From the NCBI GenBank assembly GCA_022009835.1, contig CP091726.1:1364001-1428000 (forward strand): a stretch of 64,000 bases of DNA, read 5' to 3'. The position numbers and the translations under genes were made by a program. The DNA comes from Bacilli bacterium (GTDB lineage Bacteria; Bacillota_I; Bacilli_A; RF39; UBA660). Below, one piece after another: positions 14,403-24,616 of this stretch. Position 1 is the first letter of the stretch; each line of letters starts with the position of its first letter. Under the pieces are notes generated by a model. It saw only the letters and a program-made list of their open reading frames with translations, was not told where the DNA came from and searched no databases.

Positions 14403-14692
14403 TCACTTCTCGGTAACAGATTTGTTATCGAAAAAAAATAATTTTACATTATCTCTCTCTTTAAAATAATTGTACTTCCAAGAACAACCACTAATATAAG
14501 TAATTTTTATATTTTTCGTATTATTCTTTTCAATAACTGGAGGAAACGTTAAATGCGGTTCTCCTATTTTGGGAACTAATCTGTTATATACTTTTGCATC
14601 ATTTGTTGCAAGTTCAACAGATTTCTCCTTATTATCAATATGTATAAACGTTTCTTTTTCGTCTATACTTGTTTTTTTCAATTTTATATTTC
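14403..14692 (-). CDS. Small hypothetical protein of mobile elements
   Basis: Likely start ATG 14692 (MKYKIE) behind AAAGGATTGAT, with one frame break at an A run that joins it to KTSIDEKETFIHIDNKEKSVEL. About 96 residues, mixed beta-type sequence (ETFIHID, NIKITYISG, NVKLFFF). I recall similar short proteins beside replication genes of phages and integrative elements, but cannot name a family. Directly downstream of the prim-pol gene on the same strand, so probably part of the replication module. Confidence 0.5.
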
Positions 14693-14791
14693 ATTTTATC
14701 AATCCTTTCTTTTTTTATGGGTATTGTTTTTTATTACATTAAATACCATATATTTTTTTATTAAAAAAGTATTAGTAGTCTATAATAAGAC

Positions 14792-15840
14792 TTATAATAT
14801 CTTATAACTATTAACTCCAAAGCCATTATTTATTTTACTCTCTCGTTTTACTTCAATTAAATCGTCTTCTTTTAACGGCTTTAAATTATTAGATAATGTC
14901 TGCCGTGACTTTAGTCCTAGCATTTTACATAAACTATCTTGAGTAATATATATTTTTACTTTTAATAGTTTTTAGTGATAAATGCCATATAGCCCAATAA
15001 ATAGCGATAGAAGTCGTATTATACTTCCCACTAAATATTTTAGAAATGGAGCCAGAACTTTTATCGTCTTCACATTTATATTTATAACTGCTATTAACGA
15101 TTTTTCTTACCTCTTCCTTTGTTAGTGGCTCAATACATTTACACTCATTTTCAGTGTTAATCGCATCAAATATAGCATTATAACATAAACCACTATCGAT
15201 AAGTTTAGATGCAAGGCGAAATAGTGTGTCATTTCTTTCTCCCGTTTTAATGTTTGCTAATTCACTATATCGCTTAATATCTATATAATTTATCTTTTTT
15301 TCTTTAGTGGTTTTAAAATTTTTTTCTTTAGACTTATTTTGTAATAATGTATCTTCTAATGGTTGGGGCAAATATGCTATATCACAATCATTGTCCCAAC
15401 TATAAGCATTTCCGTTAGGGTGCATACTAGGAGGTGCTATAATGAAACCTCCATTTGCTCTAATATCAATGCCTTTATCAAATACATTAGTACCACTTTT
15501 AATATTAGAAGATTTACTTTTAAAATAGTAGTGTTTTTCCACCTCTTCCACTAGTTGCTATTAATGTTTTAGGTAAGATAATATTTTTCTCTTTTTAAAT
15601 ATTCTAAAAAAAGTTCTGTATACCATTTATCTCTTCCTTTATATCACAATCAATAACAACTAAATTGCTAGCATCTTTTCCAGTTAAAATACCAATATTA
15701 TAGTTATCATTCCATAGTTGCCTTATTTTTTCATTATCGTTAGTAGCATTTATTTGCCATTTTTTTATTATTGGTATTTTTTCTTTACAAGGTATAAGCC
15801 TAAAACCTTTGCTTGCTAAAGTAAGTGCTTCATTAAGCAT
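14792..15840 (-). CDS. Prim-pol replication protein (bifunctional primase/polymerase) of an integrated element
   Basis: Makes primers for autonomous replication of plasmids, satellites and integrative elements. ATG 15840 follows AAAGGAGAT. N-terminal prim-pol domain: ALTLASKGFRLIPC (residues 4-17), then LVVIDCDIK with acidic metal ligands, and GGFIIAPPSMHPNG with the nucleotide-binding loop. Middle: a PriCT-1-like helical domain (GERNDTLFRLASKLI, LTKEEVRKIVNSSY). After a frame break near 14960 the C-terminus is a winged-helix-like segment (SLCKMLGLKSRQTLSNNL). About 345 residues. Frame breaks also near 15590 and 15545. No superfamily 3 helicase is visible, so the host helicase may be used. 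Confidence 0.8.
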
Positions 15841-15899
15841 TATATATCTCCTTTCTTTTTGCTTATGAAACGTTTCATATTTGTTCGAACAATACAAAG

Positions 15900-16060
15900 A
15901 TAGCAGATTTATTTTTGATTTAAAATAGTTTTTGCTTAATTGACTATTCTATTGAAATAAATTTTTAAAAAAACAATTTATTTTTGCTTATTTGAATAGG
16001 CGATATTTGATATTTGCTTATTTCGATTGACATTAGGCTAATAAAATAGTATAATATTTT
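15900..16060 (+). promoter_or_regulatory. Divergent control region: consensus promoter and TTGCTTA repeats
   Basis: Between the prim-pol gene (minus) and repressor (plus). Perfect sigma-A promoter facing the repressor: TTGACA (16027-16032), 17-base spacer, TATAAT (16050-16055). The core TTGCTTA occurs three times (near 15931, 15985, 16014), each followed by TTT or ATT and an AT-rich half-site; these are candidate operators for the repressor. The repeats are seen; their binding by the repressor is inferred. Confidence 0.6.
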
Positions 16061-16080
16061 TAGAAAAGGAGGTAAAAAAA

Positions 16081-16852
16081 TGAAGACGAATAAACAAATT
16101 AAAATGGAACTATCAAAAAAACTTGCTCCAAAAATTGAAGAGTTAGTGAGCCAAAGAGTTGAAGATAACAAAAAGAACGGAGTATCTTGTAGCCGTTCAT
16201 ATATTGCAGACCAATTGGGAATTGATAGAAACACACTTAATTTCTATATTAATGGCGATAACGGAACTGGTGTAGATGCAGAGCCCAGAATTCCCGATAT
16301 AATTGGACTATATAAAATTAAAAAAATTTTTTTGATGTTCCTTATTCATATTTGTTTGACGAAACGTTTAATACTAAATGTGGTAGTGACAATATTGCCT
16401 TAGGAACTACATATGGTTTGAATGATAAAACACAACAAATTTTAAAAGAATTAAGAATTAAGGCAAATAATGAAACTATTAACGATAATTATTTAGCATC
16501 TACTAAACTATTTTTTTGATAAATAAAAATAATTGAAAATGATAGTTTTTTTAGAAAGTATGGCATTATATTTTTTTAGTAACTTTAGGTCAAAAACATT
16601 TTTAGACGAAAAAAATACAAAGGTAGAGATAATTATTCTATGTTTTTAAGTGATAATAGTATTTATTCATTCACAAAGTATTCATTAATGGAAAATTTCT
16701 TACAATATATAAATACATTAACCACTGGAGATAATGTTCCACTTTCTACAAAGAAAGATGCTGAAGAATATGCCATTAAATATGGTGGTAGTATGCAAGC
16801 ATTTATTAAACAATTTATCATAGAAGATAAAAGCAAAAAAAAGAAAGAATAA
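16081..16852 (+). CDS. Element repressor, HTH protein with C-terminal domain
   Basis: ATG 16081 with AAAGGAGGT upstream. About 255 residues when joined across frame breaks near 16325, 16505 and 16625. N-terminal HTH: SRSYIADQLGIDRNTLNFYING (residues about 40-60, broken here into two parts: SRSYIADQLG and IDRNTLNFYING). The C-terminal part (GLNDKTQQILKELR ... GSMQAFIKQFII) is of the type seen in XRE regulators of phages and satellites that sense a partner instead of self-cleaving; I see no LexA-type Ser/Lys pair. Divergent from the replication gene, so it most likely represses it. Confidence 0.65.
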
Positions 16853-17001
16853 AAAAGATTGACTACTAAGGCAATAGCAATCAATCAAAAACACTAAATT
16901 AGACCGAATAAAATAGTTAAAATTTTGAAAGCCCAATCTCGTGTATCTCCATTATACATTAGATTGGTAAAAAAACACAAATGTAAAAAAGGAGAGATAA
17001 T

Positions 17002-17163
17002 ATGAAAATGACAGAAAATATGATTGATAGCATTAGTTCACAAATAAATGCTAAAGATATAAAAGAAATATATAAATAATAATAGAATTGAATATTTGAG
17101 ATATTTAATGAACTTAATTAAATGTAATACTACGCATATGACTGGTGGTGTTATAAATGACTA
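17002..17163 (+). CDS. Small protein coupled to the recombinase
   Basis: ATG 17002 with GGAGAGAT upstream. One frame break near 17078 joins MKMTENMIDSISSQINAKDI to NNRIEYLRYLMNLIK and a short tail; 53 residues. Its stop overlaps the recombinase start by seven bases, so the two are translated together. Small proteins in this position precede serine recombinases in other elements and may act as directionality factors; that is inference. Confidence 0.5.
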
Positions 17164-18751
17164 ATGTTGTTATATATGCAAGATATAGTTCTCACAATCA
17201 AACAGAATGTTCTATTGAGGGACAAATAGAAGAATGTAAAAGATATGCAGAGTTAAACGATTATAACGTAATAAATACATATATAGATAGAGCAAAAAGT
17301 GGCACTAAAGACAATAGAGAAGAATTTTTAAAAATGATTGAAGATAGTAAAAAAAGAAAGAATTCAAATATATTATAGTTTACCAATTAGATAGGTTTGC
17401 ACGTAATAGATACGATAGTGCTATTTATAAAAAAGAATTAAAGACTAGAGATATAAGAGTTTTATCTTCAAGAGAAAATATTACTGAAGACGCATCTGGG
17501 GTTTTAATGGAAAGTATGCTAGAGGGTATGGCAGAATACTATTCTTTAGAGTTGGGGCAAAAAGTTAGAAGAGGAATGAATTATAATGGAGAAAATTTTT
17601 ATTATAATGGTGGCACGGTGCCATTAGGCTTTAAATTACAAGAAATAACAATTAATATAGAAAAATAGTCTTAAACCCATTATTAAGAAAAAATATATAT
17701 TAGATAATGAAAAGGCATCTATCGTTCAAAAGATTTTCGAAATGTATGCTAATGGCTCAAAAATGGTAGAAATTATTTCCACGTTAAATAGTTTAGGAGT
17801 TAAAACAGCCTATAACAAATCTTTTTAATAAAAAGCAGTATAAGGCGAATACTATAAAATAAAAAAATATAGGTACTTATACATATAATGGTATAGAAAC
17901 AAGTGATGCGATACCTAGAATAGTAAGTGACGAATTATTTAATAGAGTGCAAATGGAACTAGTTAAAAATGGTTTGGCACCATCTCGTAACAGATCAAAA
18001 AAATGAATACTTATTGACTGGTAAATTATATTGTGGAGATTGTAAAGAAAAAAATGACTGGTACGTCTGGAACTTCTAAAAACTAAAGAATTACATACTT
18101 ATTATATTTGTAAGAATTCTAAAGCACATAAAAAAACTGCACTAAAAAAACGTATTAAAAAAAGACTATTTGGAAGACCTTGTAGTTTTATTTGCTAAAA
18201 AGAACTTTGACAAATGAAAATATTAATAAAATTGCAAAAAAAGATTGTAGATATAGCAAATAACGAACAGAACAATCAAGTATTGAAAAACAATAAATAA
18301 AAAAACATAAAAAGAAAATGAAAAAAAGAAAAATAATTTATTACAAGCGATAACAGAATGTGAAGATGCTATCGTTAGAAAGACTTTATTTGACGAAATT
18401 GCAAAATTAACACAATTAGATACGATATATAATAATGCGCTTGTAGAAGAAAAAAAGCAAACATCTACAATTAAATTATAAAGAGGTTAAATACTTTTTT
18501 TAACTCAAATTAAAAAAACAATAATATAAATGACTTTAAATATAAAAAAATGTTAATAAATATTTTTAATAAATAAAGTCTATATCTACCAAAACAAGGC
18601 TGTTATAGTGTATAATGTTAGTAACGTCAAGCAAGAGATAGATTTATCTCTTATTAATAATATTGAGTGTTCGCTTGTTGATGCTGATGCTCTGCCATAT
18701 AAAAGCATCGATTTAGCTTTTAATTTATATGCTAAATTGTTTTATAAATAA
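17157..18751 (+). CDS. Large serine recombinase (site-specific integrase)
   Basis: Integrates and excises the element through a phosphoserine intermediate. ATG 17157. N-terminal resolvase domain: VVIYARYSSHNQ with the catalytic Ser at about residue 11-12, then SIEGQIEECKRYA and IVYQLDRFARNRYDS with the conserved Arg residues. Recombinase domain: SGVLMESMLEGMAEYYS, GTVPLGFK, then IGTYTYNGIE. A zinc ribbon follows, LYCGDCKEKM ... YYICKN (second Cys pair partly lost to frame breaks). Coiled coil and a C-terminal strand domain ending KLFYK at 18751. About 525 residues, normal. At least seven frame breaks, all at A runs; probably intact in the organism. Confidence 0.85.
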
Positions 18752-18752
18752 A

Positions 18753-18787
18753 ATAAGTCTTGCTAAATATGCAAGGCTTATTTTTTT
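18753..18787. terminator. Bidirectional terminator at the recombinase end
   Basis: ATAAGTCTTGC pairs with GCAAGGCTTAT around a 7-base loop, followed by seven T on plus and A-rich (T-rich on minus) on the other side. Separates the convergent genes at 18751 and 18795; also the likely right edge of the element. Confidence 0.8.
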
Positions 18788-18794
18788 AAATTAA

Positions 18795-19166
18795 TTATTT
18801 TTTTAAAATTACTATTTTTTTGACATTAGACAATTTAGCTGGTTCACTTGGCAACATAATATCAGATGAAGTAATAGTTACTTGTTGATTTACTTGTAAT
18901 TTATCCGCTGTAGTTTCTTCATTGTTATAAATTATCTTAGTATCTTTATTTATTTCAAATTCATAATCGGCAACATATTCTTTTTTCTTCTTATCATATT
19001 CTTCAACTAAAATAGTATATATATTATCATTTATTGTTACTTCTTTAATTCTTGCTTCAAAAACTAAATCTTTTTCTTTTGGAATATAATTTTTGTATAT
19101 GATATATCCTAATCCTGCTAGAATAACTACAACTGCAATTATTTTTACTAGTAGTGATGTTTTCAT
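18795..19166 (-). CDS. Membrane-anchored hypothetical protein
   Basis: An intact 123-residue ORF with ATG 19166 and GGAGG upstream. N-terminal signal anchor (LLVKIIAVVVILAGLGYIIY), then an extracytoplasmic domain of alternating beta-type segments (EARIKEVTINDNIYTILVEEY, where the motif is split by charged turns; KIVILKK at the end). The pattern, Lys/Glu-rich strands around a short EINKDTKIIY turn, is like small OB-fold secreted proteins of the DUF3221 type, but I cannot assign it firmly. Stands alone between the element and an empty stretch. Confidence 0.65.
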   Translation of the reverse strand: MKTSLLVKIIAVVVILAGLGYIIYKNYIPKEKDLVFEARIKEVTINDNIYTILVEEYDKKKKEYVADYEFEINKDTKIIYNNEETTADKLQVNQQVTITSSDIMLPSEPAKLSNVKKIVILKK

Positions 19167-19442
19167 GTATTTCCTCCTTTCTTAAATACTATTTATATTA
19201 AAAAAATATTTTATTTACTTTTTTTGTATAAATATTTTTTTAATACCTTTTTATTATTTTTATAAAATTATTAATTTTGTTTTCTTATTTATTGTAGGTA
19301 CTATCAGTATAATAGTCTTTTTGTCATATCTCTAGATATTAAATCAGAAAAACATTATTGGATATTTATAAATAGTAAAACAAATATTATAATAATCTAT
19401 AATTTTAATTATTGACTACTGTTAAATAGGATGGACAATTAA

Positions 19443-19487
19443 AATATTAAGAACATTATAGAACATAATGTGTTTAGTATTTTTTTA
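19443..19487 (+). terminator. Orphan terminator-like hairpin in an empty stretch
   Basis: The stretch 19167-19640 holds no protein gene I can support. It contains this long imperfect hairpin (arms around AACATTAT and ATAATGT, outer AATATTAA and TTTAGTATT) followed by seven T on plus. No gene on plus ends here, so it may end an untranslated RNA starting after about 19290, or be unused. Confidence 0.4.
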
Positions 19488-19639
19488 TGTTATTTCATCA
19501 TACCTCTTAATTTATAGAATAAAATATTAATTGTTTCTTGTATATAATTATAGCATATTTTATCAATTTTTGGAAAATCTTTTTGTAAATTGTTAATTTA
19601 AATATGAAGTGCAACAAATTATATTTATTTTAAGTTCTA

Positions 19640-19910
19640 TTAAAAAGTACCTAATGTTTTTTTAGGTACTGGATCATAGATATATTTATTTTTTTAGTAA
19701 AGGGGTTACATTTTAATAATCTTTTTGGTTCCTAGATATAAACCTTTTTATTAATCCGTGAATTTCTAAGGCTTCTATCATATAGTTAGAACATGTTGGA
19801 ATGTACTTACAACTATCATGAGATTTGAATGGTATATTTTTGGTATTTTTTTAATTATTTTTTTATTATTATGTTTTTTTCATTTGCATCACGATTATAA
19901 TTTTTATCAT
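19640..19910 (-). CDS. yidD: Membrane protein insertion efficiency factor YidD
   Basis: Small amphipathic protein that helps the YidC insertase. The family core is clear: SCKYIPTCSNYMIEALEIHG with the conserved Cys, Pro and Tyr, then GLYLGTKKIIKCNPF and the terminal YDPVPKK. About 85 residues, normal. Frame breaks near 19860, 19745, 19715 and 19690. The start is uncertain (ATG 19910 or 19889) and no strong ribosome site is seen, so translation may be coupled to the ABC-exporter remnant just upstream. Its last codons form the stem of a terminator (AGTACCT/AGGTACT, then TTTT, 19671-19640). Confidence 0.8.
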
Positions 19911-19918
19911 AGTTAATT

Positions 19919-20862
19919 TTAGTTTGCAACGTTTTCTTTCATAGTTATTTTATTTAGTCTTGTTAGTGATACAGTAAAACTTTGGTAGTCGGCAGTTATA
20001 GTTCCTAACACTTCAAAGTTTGATAATATTTTACCATAATAACTATATATTAATAGTATTGTTCCTATTTCAATATTTCCAATACTTACTAGATATATTG
20101 AATATAGTATTATGATATATCTTGATATTTCTATTACTCCTAATACGAAATATATGATTCCTTGTATTACGACATTATATTTGTAATTGGCTCTTAAGTA
20201 TGTTTTGTTCTCTTTACTTAATAGATTCATTGCACTAGTAATGGTGCTTTTTTTGTCCGCTAATGCAGAATATAATTTATGAAGCATTATTGTTTTTATT
20301 ATCTAGAGATGATTTTTCCTTTTAATATTTAGTTTTTTTGTACTTTTTTTACCAGCCTTTATGTAGACTATGATCATTAGAATTGAAATAGTAATAGTGA
20401 TTATAAAAATGGTAAAGTTGAAACTTATGAAATAAGCATATATTATGAAAAAAATTCTACTATTTGAAATATTCTAGTTATAAGATTACAAAAGAAAATT
20501 ACATATTATATCTATATCATTATTTAATATATTGGTATATTCTCCTAGATTTATTTTTATTTATGTTTTTTTAGTTTCAGAAATAGTGATAGTGGTATAA
20601 TCTGTATATATTTTTATTATATAATGTATACCATACTTTTTGATTTAGATATGACCATAGGTAGTAGAATAATGATAATAATAGTGTTATTATTATTAGG
20701 TAATACCCCACTTTATAGTTACCGTCTGTTACTTCATTTATTGTTTTACTCCAAAAATACTGGTATAACTAGAGCTAGTCCTTGAATAAAAAGAGAAGTA
20801 ACTATCTTATGGGTTACTTCTTTTTTTGATGTTTTAATTATTTTTTTTATTTGTGAGAACAC
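19919..20862 (-). pseudogene. ABC exporter membrane domain, no ATPase domain
   Basis: GTG 20862 with AGGAGG inside the end of pduL, so translation is coupled. The protein reads as the transmembrane half of an ABC exporter (ABC1 fold): N-terminal VTHKIVTSLFIQGLALVIPVF, later helices YNVVIQGIIYFVLGVIEI and YIIILYSIYLVSIGNIEIGT, ending AVSLTRL-type sequence where the ATPase domain normally begins. It stops at 19919, and no Walker A, signature or Walker B motif exists in any frame before yidD. The first half is broken in many frames, more densely than its neighbours. I read it as a truncated remnant, although a stand-alone membrane half is possible. Confidence 0.6.
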
Positions 20863-20863
20863 G

Positions 20864-21418
20864 TTAATCCTCCTTTAATATAGCCACACTTTCACTTGTT
20901 ATGTTATGTCTTAAGGCATCATCTTTATTGATATGCAATTCTGTTTTAAAGGTGTCATCTATTTTGATATGAACATTGTCTATTGGTTCACCATTTATAG
21001 TAACTGTGACAATATCATCTTCTTTAAAACTTTTTTTATCTCTAGTATTAATATGGATGTGTCTATTGGCAATTATACATATATTTTGTTTAGTTATTTC
21101 ACCTTTAGGGCCAATTATAGTAATTGTTTCAGATTTTTCTAAATCTTTAGAATTTCTTACAGGAGGATTTATTCCAAAGTATTCTTTATCTTCTTCTAGT
21201 ACTTCTACTTGAGTGTAGCTTCTAACAGGGCCCACTATTCTTACATGTTCTTTGATGTTTTTTGATGTTTTTAAGGTTACTGTTTCCTCAGTAGCATATT
21301 GTCCCGGTTGGTATAAGTAGTTTCTTGGAGTTAATTGATAGTCTTTACCAAATAGGATATCTACATCTTCTTTAGTTAAATGAACATGTCTATTTGATAT
21401 TCCAACTTTTATTTGCAT
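20864..21418 (-). CDS. pduL: Phosphate acyltransferase PduL
   Basis: Transfers acetyl or propanoyl groups between coenzyme A and phosphate; in organisms lacking Pta it supplies acetyl phosphate for ATP formation with acetate kinase. Intact, 184 residues. The duplicated metal-binding beta-barrel motifs are present: GISNRHVHLT (residues 6-15) and ANRHIHI (near residue 120), plus VRIVGPVRSYTQVEV. ATG 21418 follows AAAGGTGAT; an in-frame GTG at 21427 is part of that ribosome site and is not the start. No encapsulation peptide and no microcompartment genes are near, so a general fermentative role is likely. Confidence 0.93.
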   Translation of the reverse strand: MQIKVGISNRHVHLTKEDVDILFGKDYQLTPRNYLYQPGQYATEETVTLKTSKNIKEHVRIVGPVRSYTQVEVLEEDKEYFGINPPVRNSKDLEKSETITIIGPKGEITKQNICIIANRHIHINTRDKKSFKEDDIVTVTINGEPIDNVHIKIDDTFKTELHINKDDALRHNITSESVAILKED

Positions 21419-21545
21419 TATTATCACCTTTGTTTTTTTATTATAATTTTTTTTTTTCTTTGTAAAGATAAAGATTTATTAATTGACATATTTTTTGGTT
21501 ATAGTGTAAAAGCTGCTTCATATATTTATATTGAGAGGTGATGTT

Positions 21546-21917
21546 ATGAATAATGGTTATTATCAAAATCCTGTGTTTCCAGGTACTCCACTTAATAATA
21601 GTGCTATACCCAATCAACAAAGTGTTCCCAGTTATGAAATGACACAAGCTAATGTAAATCCTACAACATCAGAGCAATCTTATATTGAGAATATTTTAAG
21701 ATTAAATAGAGGTAAAAAAGCAAGGTTTCATATTACTGTTCCTGGTTCTAAAGAATGGCAAGATAGAGTTTTTTTGAGGGGATTATTGAACAATCTGGTA
21801 GAGATCATATTATTGTTTCTAATCCTTCAACTGGAGAATGGTATTTAATCTTAATGATTTATTTAGACTTTGTTACTTTTTGATGAGTCTATTAACTTTA
21901 TTAAAGACTTTACATAA
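21546..21917 (+). CDS. gerQ: Spore coat protein GerQ
   Basis: In Bacillus GerQ is a coat protein crosslinked by transglutaminase and needed to localise the cortex lytic enzyme CwlJ. ATG 21546 with GAGAGGTGAT. A variable Asn/Pro/Gln-rich N-terminus (residues 1-45) is followed by the family core YIENILRLNRGKKARFHITVP (given here as its two halves YIENILRLNRGK and KARFHITVP), GSKEWQDRVF, then after a frame break near 21770 GIIEQSGRDHIIVSNP, GEWYLI and LDFVTFDE. About 122 residues, close to the Bacillus protein. With sigG at 24617 this argues for a real sporulation programme. Confidence 0.85.
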
Positions 21918-22013
21918 ATAATACGATTTTTGTATTATTTGTTGCTTTATCTATTTTTTTGTTATTGAAATATTGTTACTATTTTTGTTATAAATTATTT
22001 AGGATGTGAAATT

Positions 22014-22560
22014 ATGGAAGGTGTAATGATTTTTATTTTTGTTATTATTCTACTTATTTGTGGATGTGCTATTTTTTATGCTACTATCTACAATCGATTC
22101 CAGGAATATATTATTAGGATTAACGAAGTAGAAAGTATGATTGATGGGTATTTAAGAAATAAGTATGATCTTATTAATAAATGTATTCCTATAGTTAAAA
22201 ATGATATAAAAGATGATAGAGAGTTATTTGAAGAAATCGTTAAACTTAGAAGTAGAAAAATTGGTAATTTTGAACTTTATAGAGTTTTGATTAGGGCCTC
22301 TAATGAACTTAATGGGTTGAAACATGAATTTCCTAGTCTTGAGGAGAACGATGAATTAAAAAAAATCTGCAAGCAAATTGAGGATATTGATACTAGAATA
22401 GATAATTCTACACAATATTATAATGATAATATTTCTATTTATAATTCTTTACTTAAGAAATTTCCTAGTAATGTTGTTGCTATGTTTGGGAAATATAAAG
22501 AAAAAAAACCTTTTCTTTGATAGAAAGGATATGAGCGATGATGATTATAACGATTTTTAA
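22014..22560 (+). CDS. lemA: LemA family protein
   Basis: Membrane-anchored helical-bundle protein of unknown role, widespread in Gram-positive bacteria. ATG 22014, AGGATGTG upstream. N-terminal membrane helix (IFIFVIILLICGCAIFYAT) then the LemA core: NRFQEYIIRINEVESMID, GYLRNKYDLINKCIPIVKN with the conserved Arg and Asp/Leu pattern, and the terminal PSNVVAMFG. The visible frame stops at 22520, but one base shift restores the usual PFFDR ending and an acidic tail to TAA 22560. Convergent gene follows after a terminator. Confidence 0.88.
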
Positions 22561-22575
22561 GTTATAATCTTTTTT
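22543..22575 (+). terminator. Terminator overlapping the lemA end
   Basis: GATTATAAC pairs with GTTATAATC (9 bp) around a 9-base loop, then seven or more T. The left arm lies inside the last codons of lemA. Confidence 0.8.
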
Positions 22576-22668
22576 TATTTTGTTATGATGGTTATGATAA
22601 AATCTAATGATGTAATAAAAAAATTAATATATATGTTAATTCTTTTGGTATTAATTTGATTATTTTTA

Positions 22669-23079
22669 TCAATAAATGGTTTTTATGATATAGGTTGTTA
22701 GTAAGCCATATACGCCCCATACTCCTATATACTCGAGACAAACATACTTACCAATATGGTATTTTTTATCGGTATAGTCCCACATATCTACATTAAATAT
22801 TAGATGGCATAAATGACCACATGTGAATTCTACTATTGAAAGAATGATGGTATATATTAGAAATGATATTATTATTTTAGGTATTTTAGAGAGATGAATT
22901 TTGTCGATTATATATTTGTTTGTTAATAAAAGAACTATCCCTCCTACTCCATATACTAATGTTATAGGTCCATTTAATACACCGCTTGGTTTTTAACTTG
23001 GTATTTTTTTAAAAAAATAGTACTTTCAATAATAAAACCTAATAATGAATATAAGAAAAAAAGAGTTTATATAGTACAT
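22669..23079 (-). CDS. Putative ABC-transporter type IV membrane protein (PF06541-like)
   Basis: Polytopic membrane protein of about 137 residues, ATG 23079 behind AGGTGAT. Across three frame breaks it matches the family pattern: an N-terminal helix with GFIIES, then GVLNGPITLVYGVGGIVLLL, IVEFTCGHLCHLIFNVDMWDY (shown in the sequence as two parts), YVCLEYIGVWGVYGLL. Proteins of this type are annotated as ABC-type but have no ATPase and their function is unproven. Last gene of a minus-strand run that starts with the pilin gene at 27386; directly follows ung. Confidence 0.6.
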
Positions 23080-23118
23080 TATATCACCTATTATAGGGTA
23101 CCTATATTTTTACTCTTT

Positions 23119-23794
23119 TTATACTATTTTTACAGTGAAATCTATTTCTTTTTGGCCATGTTCTTTTAGAAAAGTATTTGTTTTTGAAAAAGGTTTACTA
23201 CCAAAAAAACCATAATTACATGAGAATGGGGATGGATGGGTAGCTTCTAGGATAAGATGATTTGGGTTAGTTATAAGACTTTTTTTGTTTCTGGCAAAGT
23301 TACCCCACAGAATAAAGACAACAGGGGTATTTTTTTCGTTTACTTTCTTGATGATGGCATCAGTAAAATTTTCCCAGCCAAGATTTTTATGAGAAGCTGG
23401 TCTGTCTTTTTCAACGGTTAAAACAGAATTTAATAGTAATACTCCTTCTTTAGCCCAGCATGTTAAGTCTCCTTTATCGGAAATAGGAATATTTAAATCA
23501 CTATTTAATTCTTTATATATATTTTTTTAGAGATGGTGGTAACTTAACTCCATTATTTACCGCAAAGGCTAGTCCATTGGCCTCTCCTACTCCGTGATAT
23601 GGATCTTGTCCTAATATAACTACTTTGACATTATCGTAGTCAGTTAATGATAAAGCCCTTAATATATAATTTTTTGGTGGAAAAATTGGTCTTTCTTTAT
23701 AGGCTTTGTTTATATATAATACGATCTTTTTAAAGTAATCTTTTTGATATTCTTCCTCTAATATTTCATCCCATTTATTTCCTACTAACTGCAT
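23119..23794 (-). CDS. ung: Uracil-DNA glycosylase (family 1)
   Basis: Removes uracil from DNA at the start of base-excision repair. ATG 23794, GAAGGAG upstream. Catalytic motif GQDPYHG with the Asp is at about residue 62, GLAFAV follows, and after a frame break near 23520 the C-terminal HPSPFS motif that contacts the minor groove is present near 23235. Full family length, about 225 residues. Lies between a pilin-like gene and a membrane protein. Confidence 0.94.
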
Positions 23795-23808
23795 AATTAT
23801 TCTCCTTC

Positions 23809-24308
23809 TTATTTTTTATATTCTTCTGTTGTTGGACAGTTATTTTGTGTAATTGCTGCTATGGTATAGATTACTTTATTATTCTTAATACCATTTTTCA
23901 TCTGTTATTTCTTTTTTTGTTTTTTTGTTATTGTTATTTGACAATTAGATATATCATGATTATTTATAGGGTTTGATACCTTTCTCTTGTTACTATTTTT
24001 CATAAGTTTCTTTTTTGTTGGCAAGAAACCTAAATTTGCTAAAGTTCCTAGTGTTGTTTCTATAGAGTTATCATTTATTATACAAGCTTTGTCATTCTCA
24101 TAGTCAAGTTCACTTAAGTTACCGTATTCACATTCTTCATAATATGTTTGGGCAGAAGTTACAATGTTTTTTTATTAATATGTCATAGGATTTTTGTTTT
24201 GTTTGGTTAGTAGTATTAATTACTGTAGGCATTACTAATACGCCAATTAGAGCTACTAATATTATTACCGCTAGCAACTCTATTAATGTAAATCCTTTTT
24301 TTATTCAT
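23809..24308 (-). CDS. Type IV pilin-like (pseudopilin) protein
   Basis: ATG 24308. N-terminal class III signal: MNKK followed by GFTLIELLAVIILVALIGVL, the cleavage site G/F and the conserved Glu at +5, then a soluble domain with cysteines (TYYEECEYG, KACIIND, ISNCQITI, TQNNCPTTEEY). About 165 residues across three frame breaks at A runs. A second protein of the same kind lies at 26816. No prepilin peptidase or assembly ATPase is in the window, so the machinery must lie elsewhere. Could be a competence or adhesion pilin. Confidence 0.75.
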
Positions 24309-24360
24309 TATATATCACCTAAACTAATTATAATATAAATATTTATTTTTTTAACAAGTA

Positions 24361-24591
24361 TTACTCGGCATATTTATCTTTTACTAGAATGATATCATCT
24401 CCTATTTTGGCTATTTGCTTCCAATCTAATTCATATTCTTCACGGTTAGCTAATCTTTTCATTCTTTTTTCTTCTAGGATAAGAGATTTGATATTACCTT
24501 CATTATTTATGATTACATCTATAATCATTCCTAATTTTTTACCAGTAGTCATATTTATTATTTCTTTTGTTTGTAAATCTGATAATCTCAC
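24361..24591 (-). CDS. ymxH: YlmC/YmxH family PRC-barrel protein
   Basis: Small beta-barrel protein linked to sporulation in Bacillus and Clostridium, role unclear. Sequence after the start: VRLSDLQTKEIINM, then GKKLGMIIDVII and a WKQIAKIGDDIILV strand, about 76 residues. I place the start at GTG 24591 because AGGTGAT lies just before it; the GTG at 24600 is part of that site. Immediately downstream of sigG, the arrangement found in many spore-formers. Confidence 0.85.
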   Translation of the reverse strand: MRLSDLQTKEIINMTTGKKLGMIIDVIINNEGNIKSLILEEKRMKRLANREEYELDWKQIAKIGDDIILVKDKYAE

Positions 24592-24616
24592 TTTAATCAC
24601 CTAATTAAATATATGC

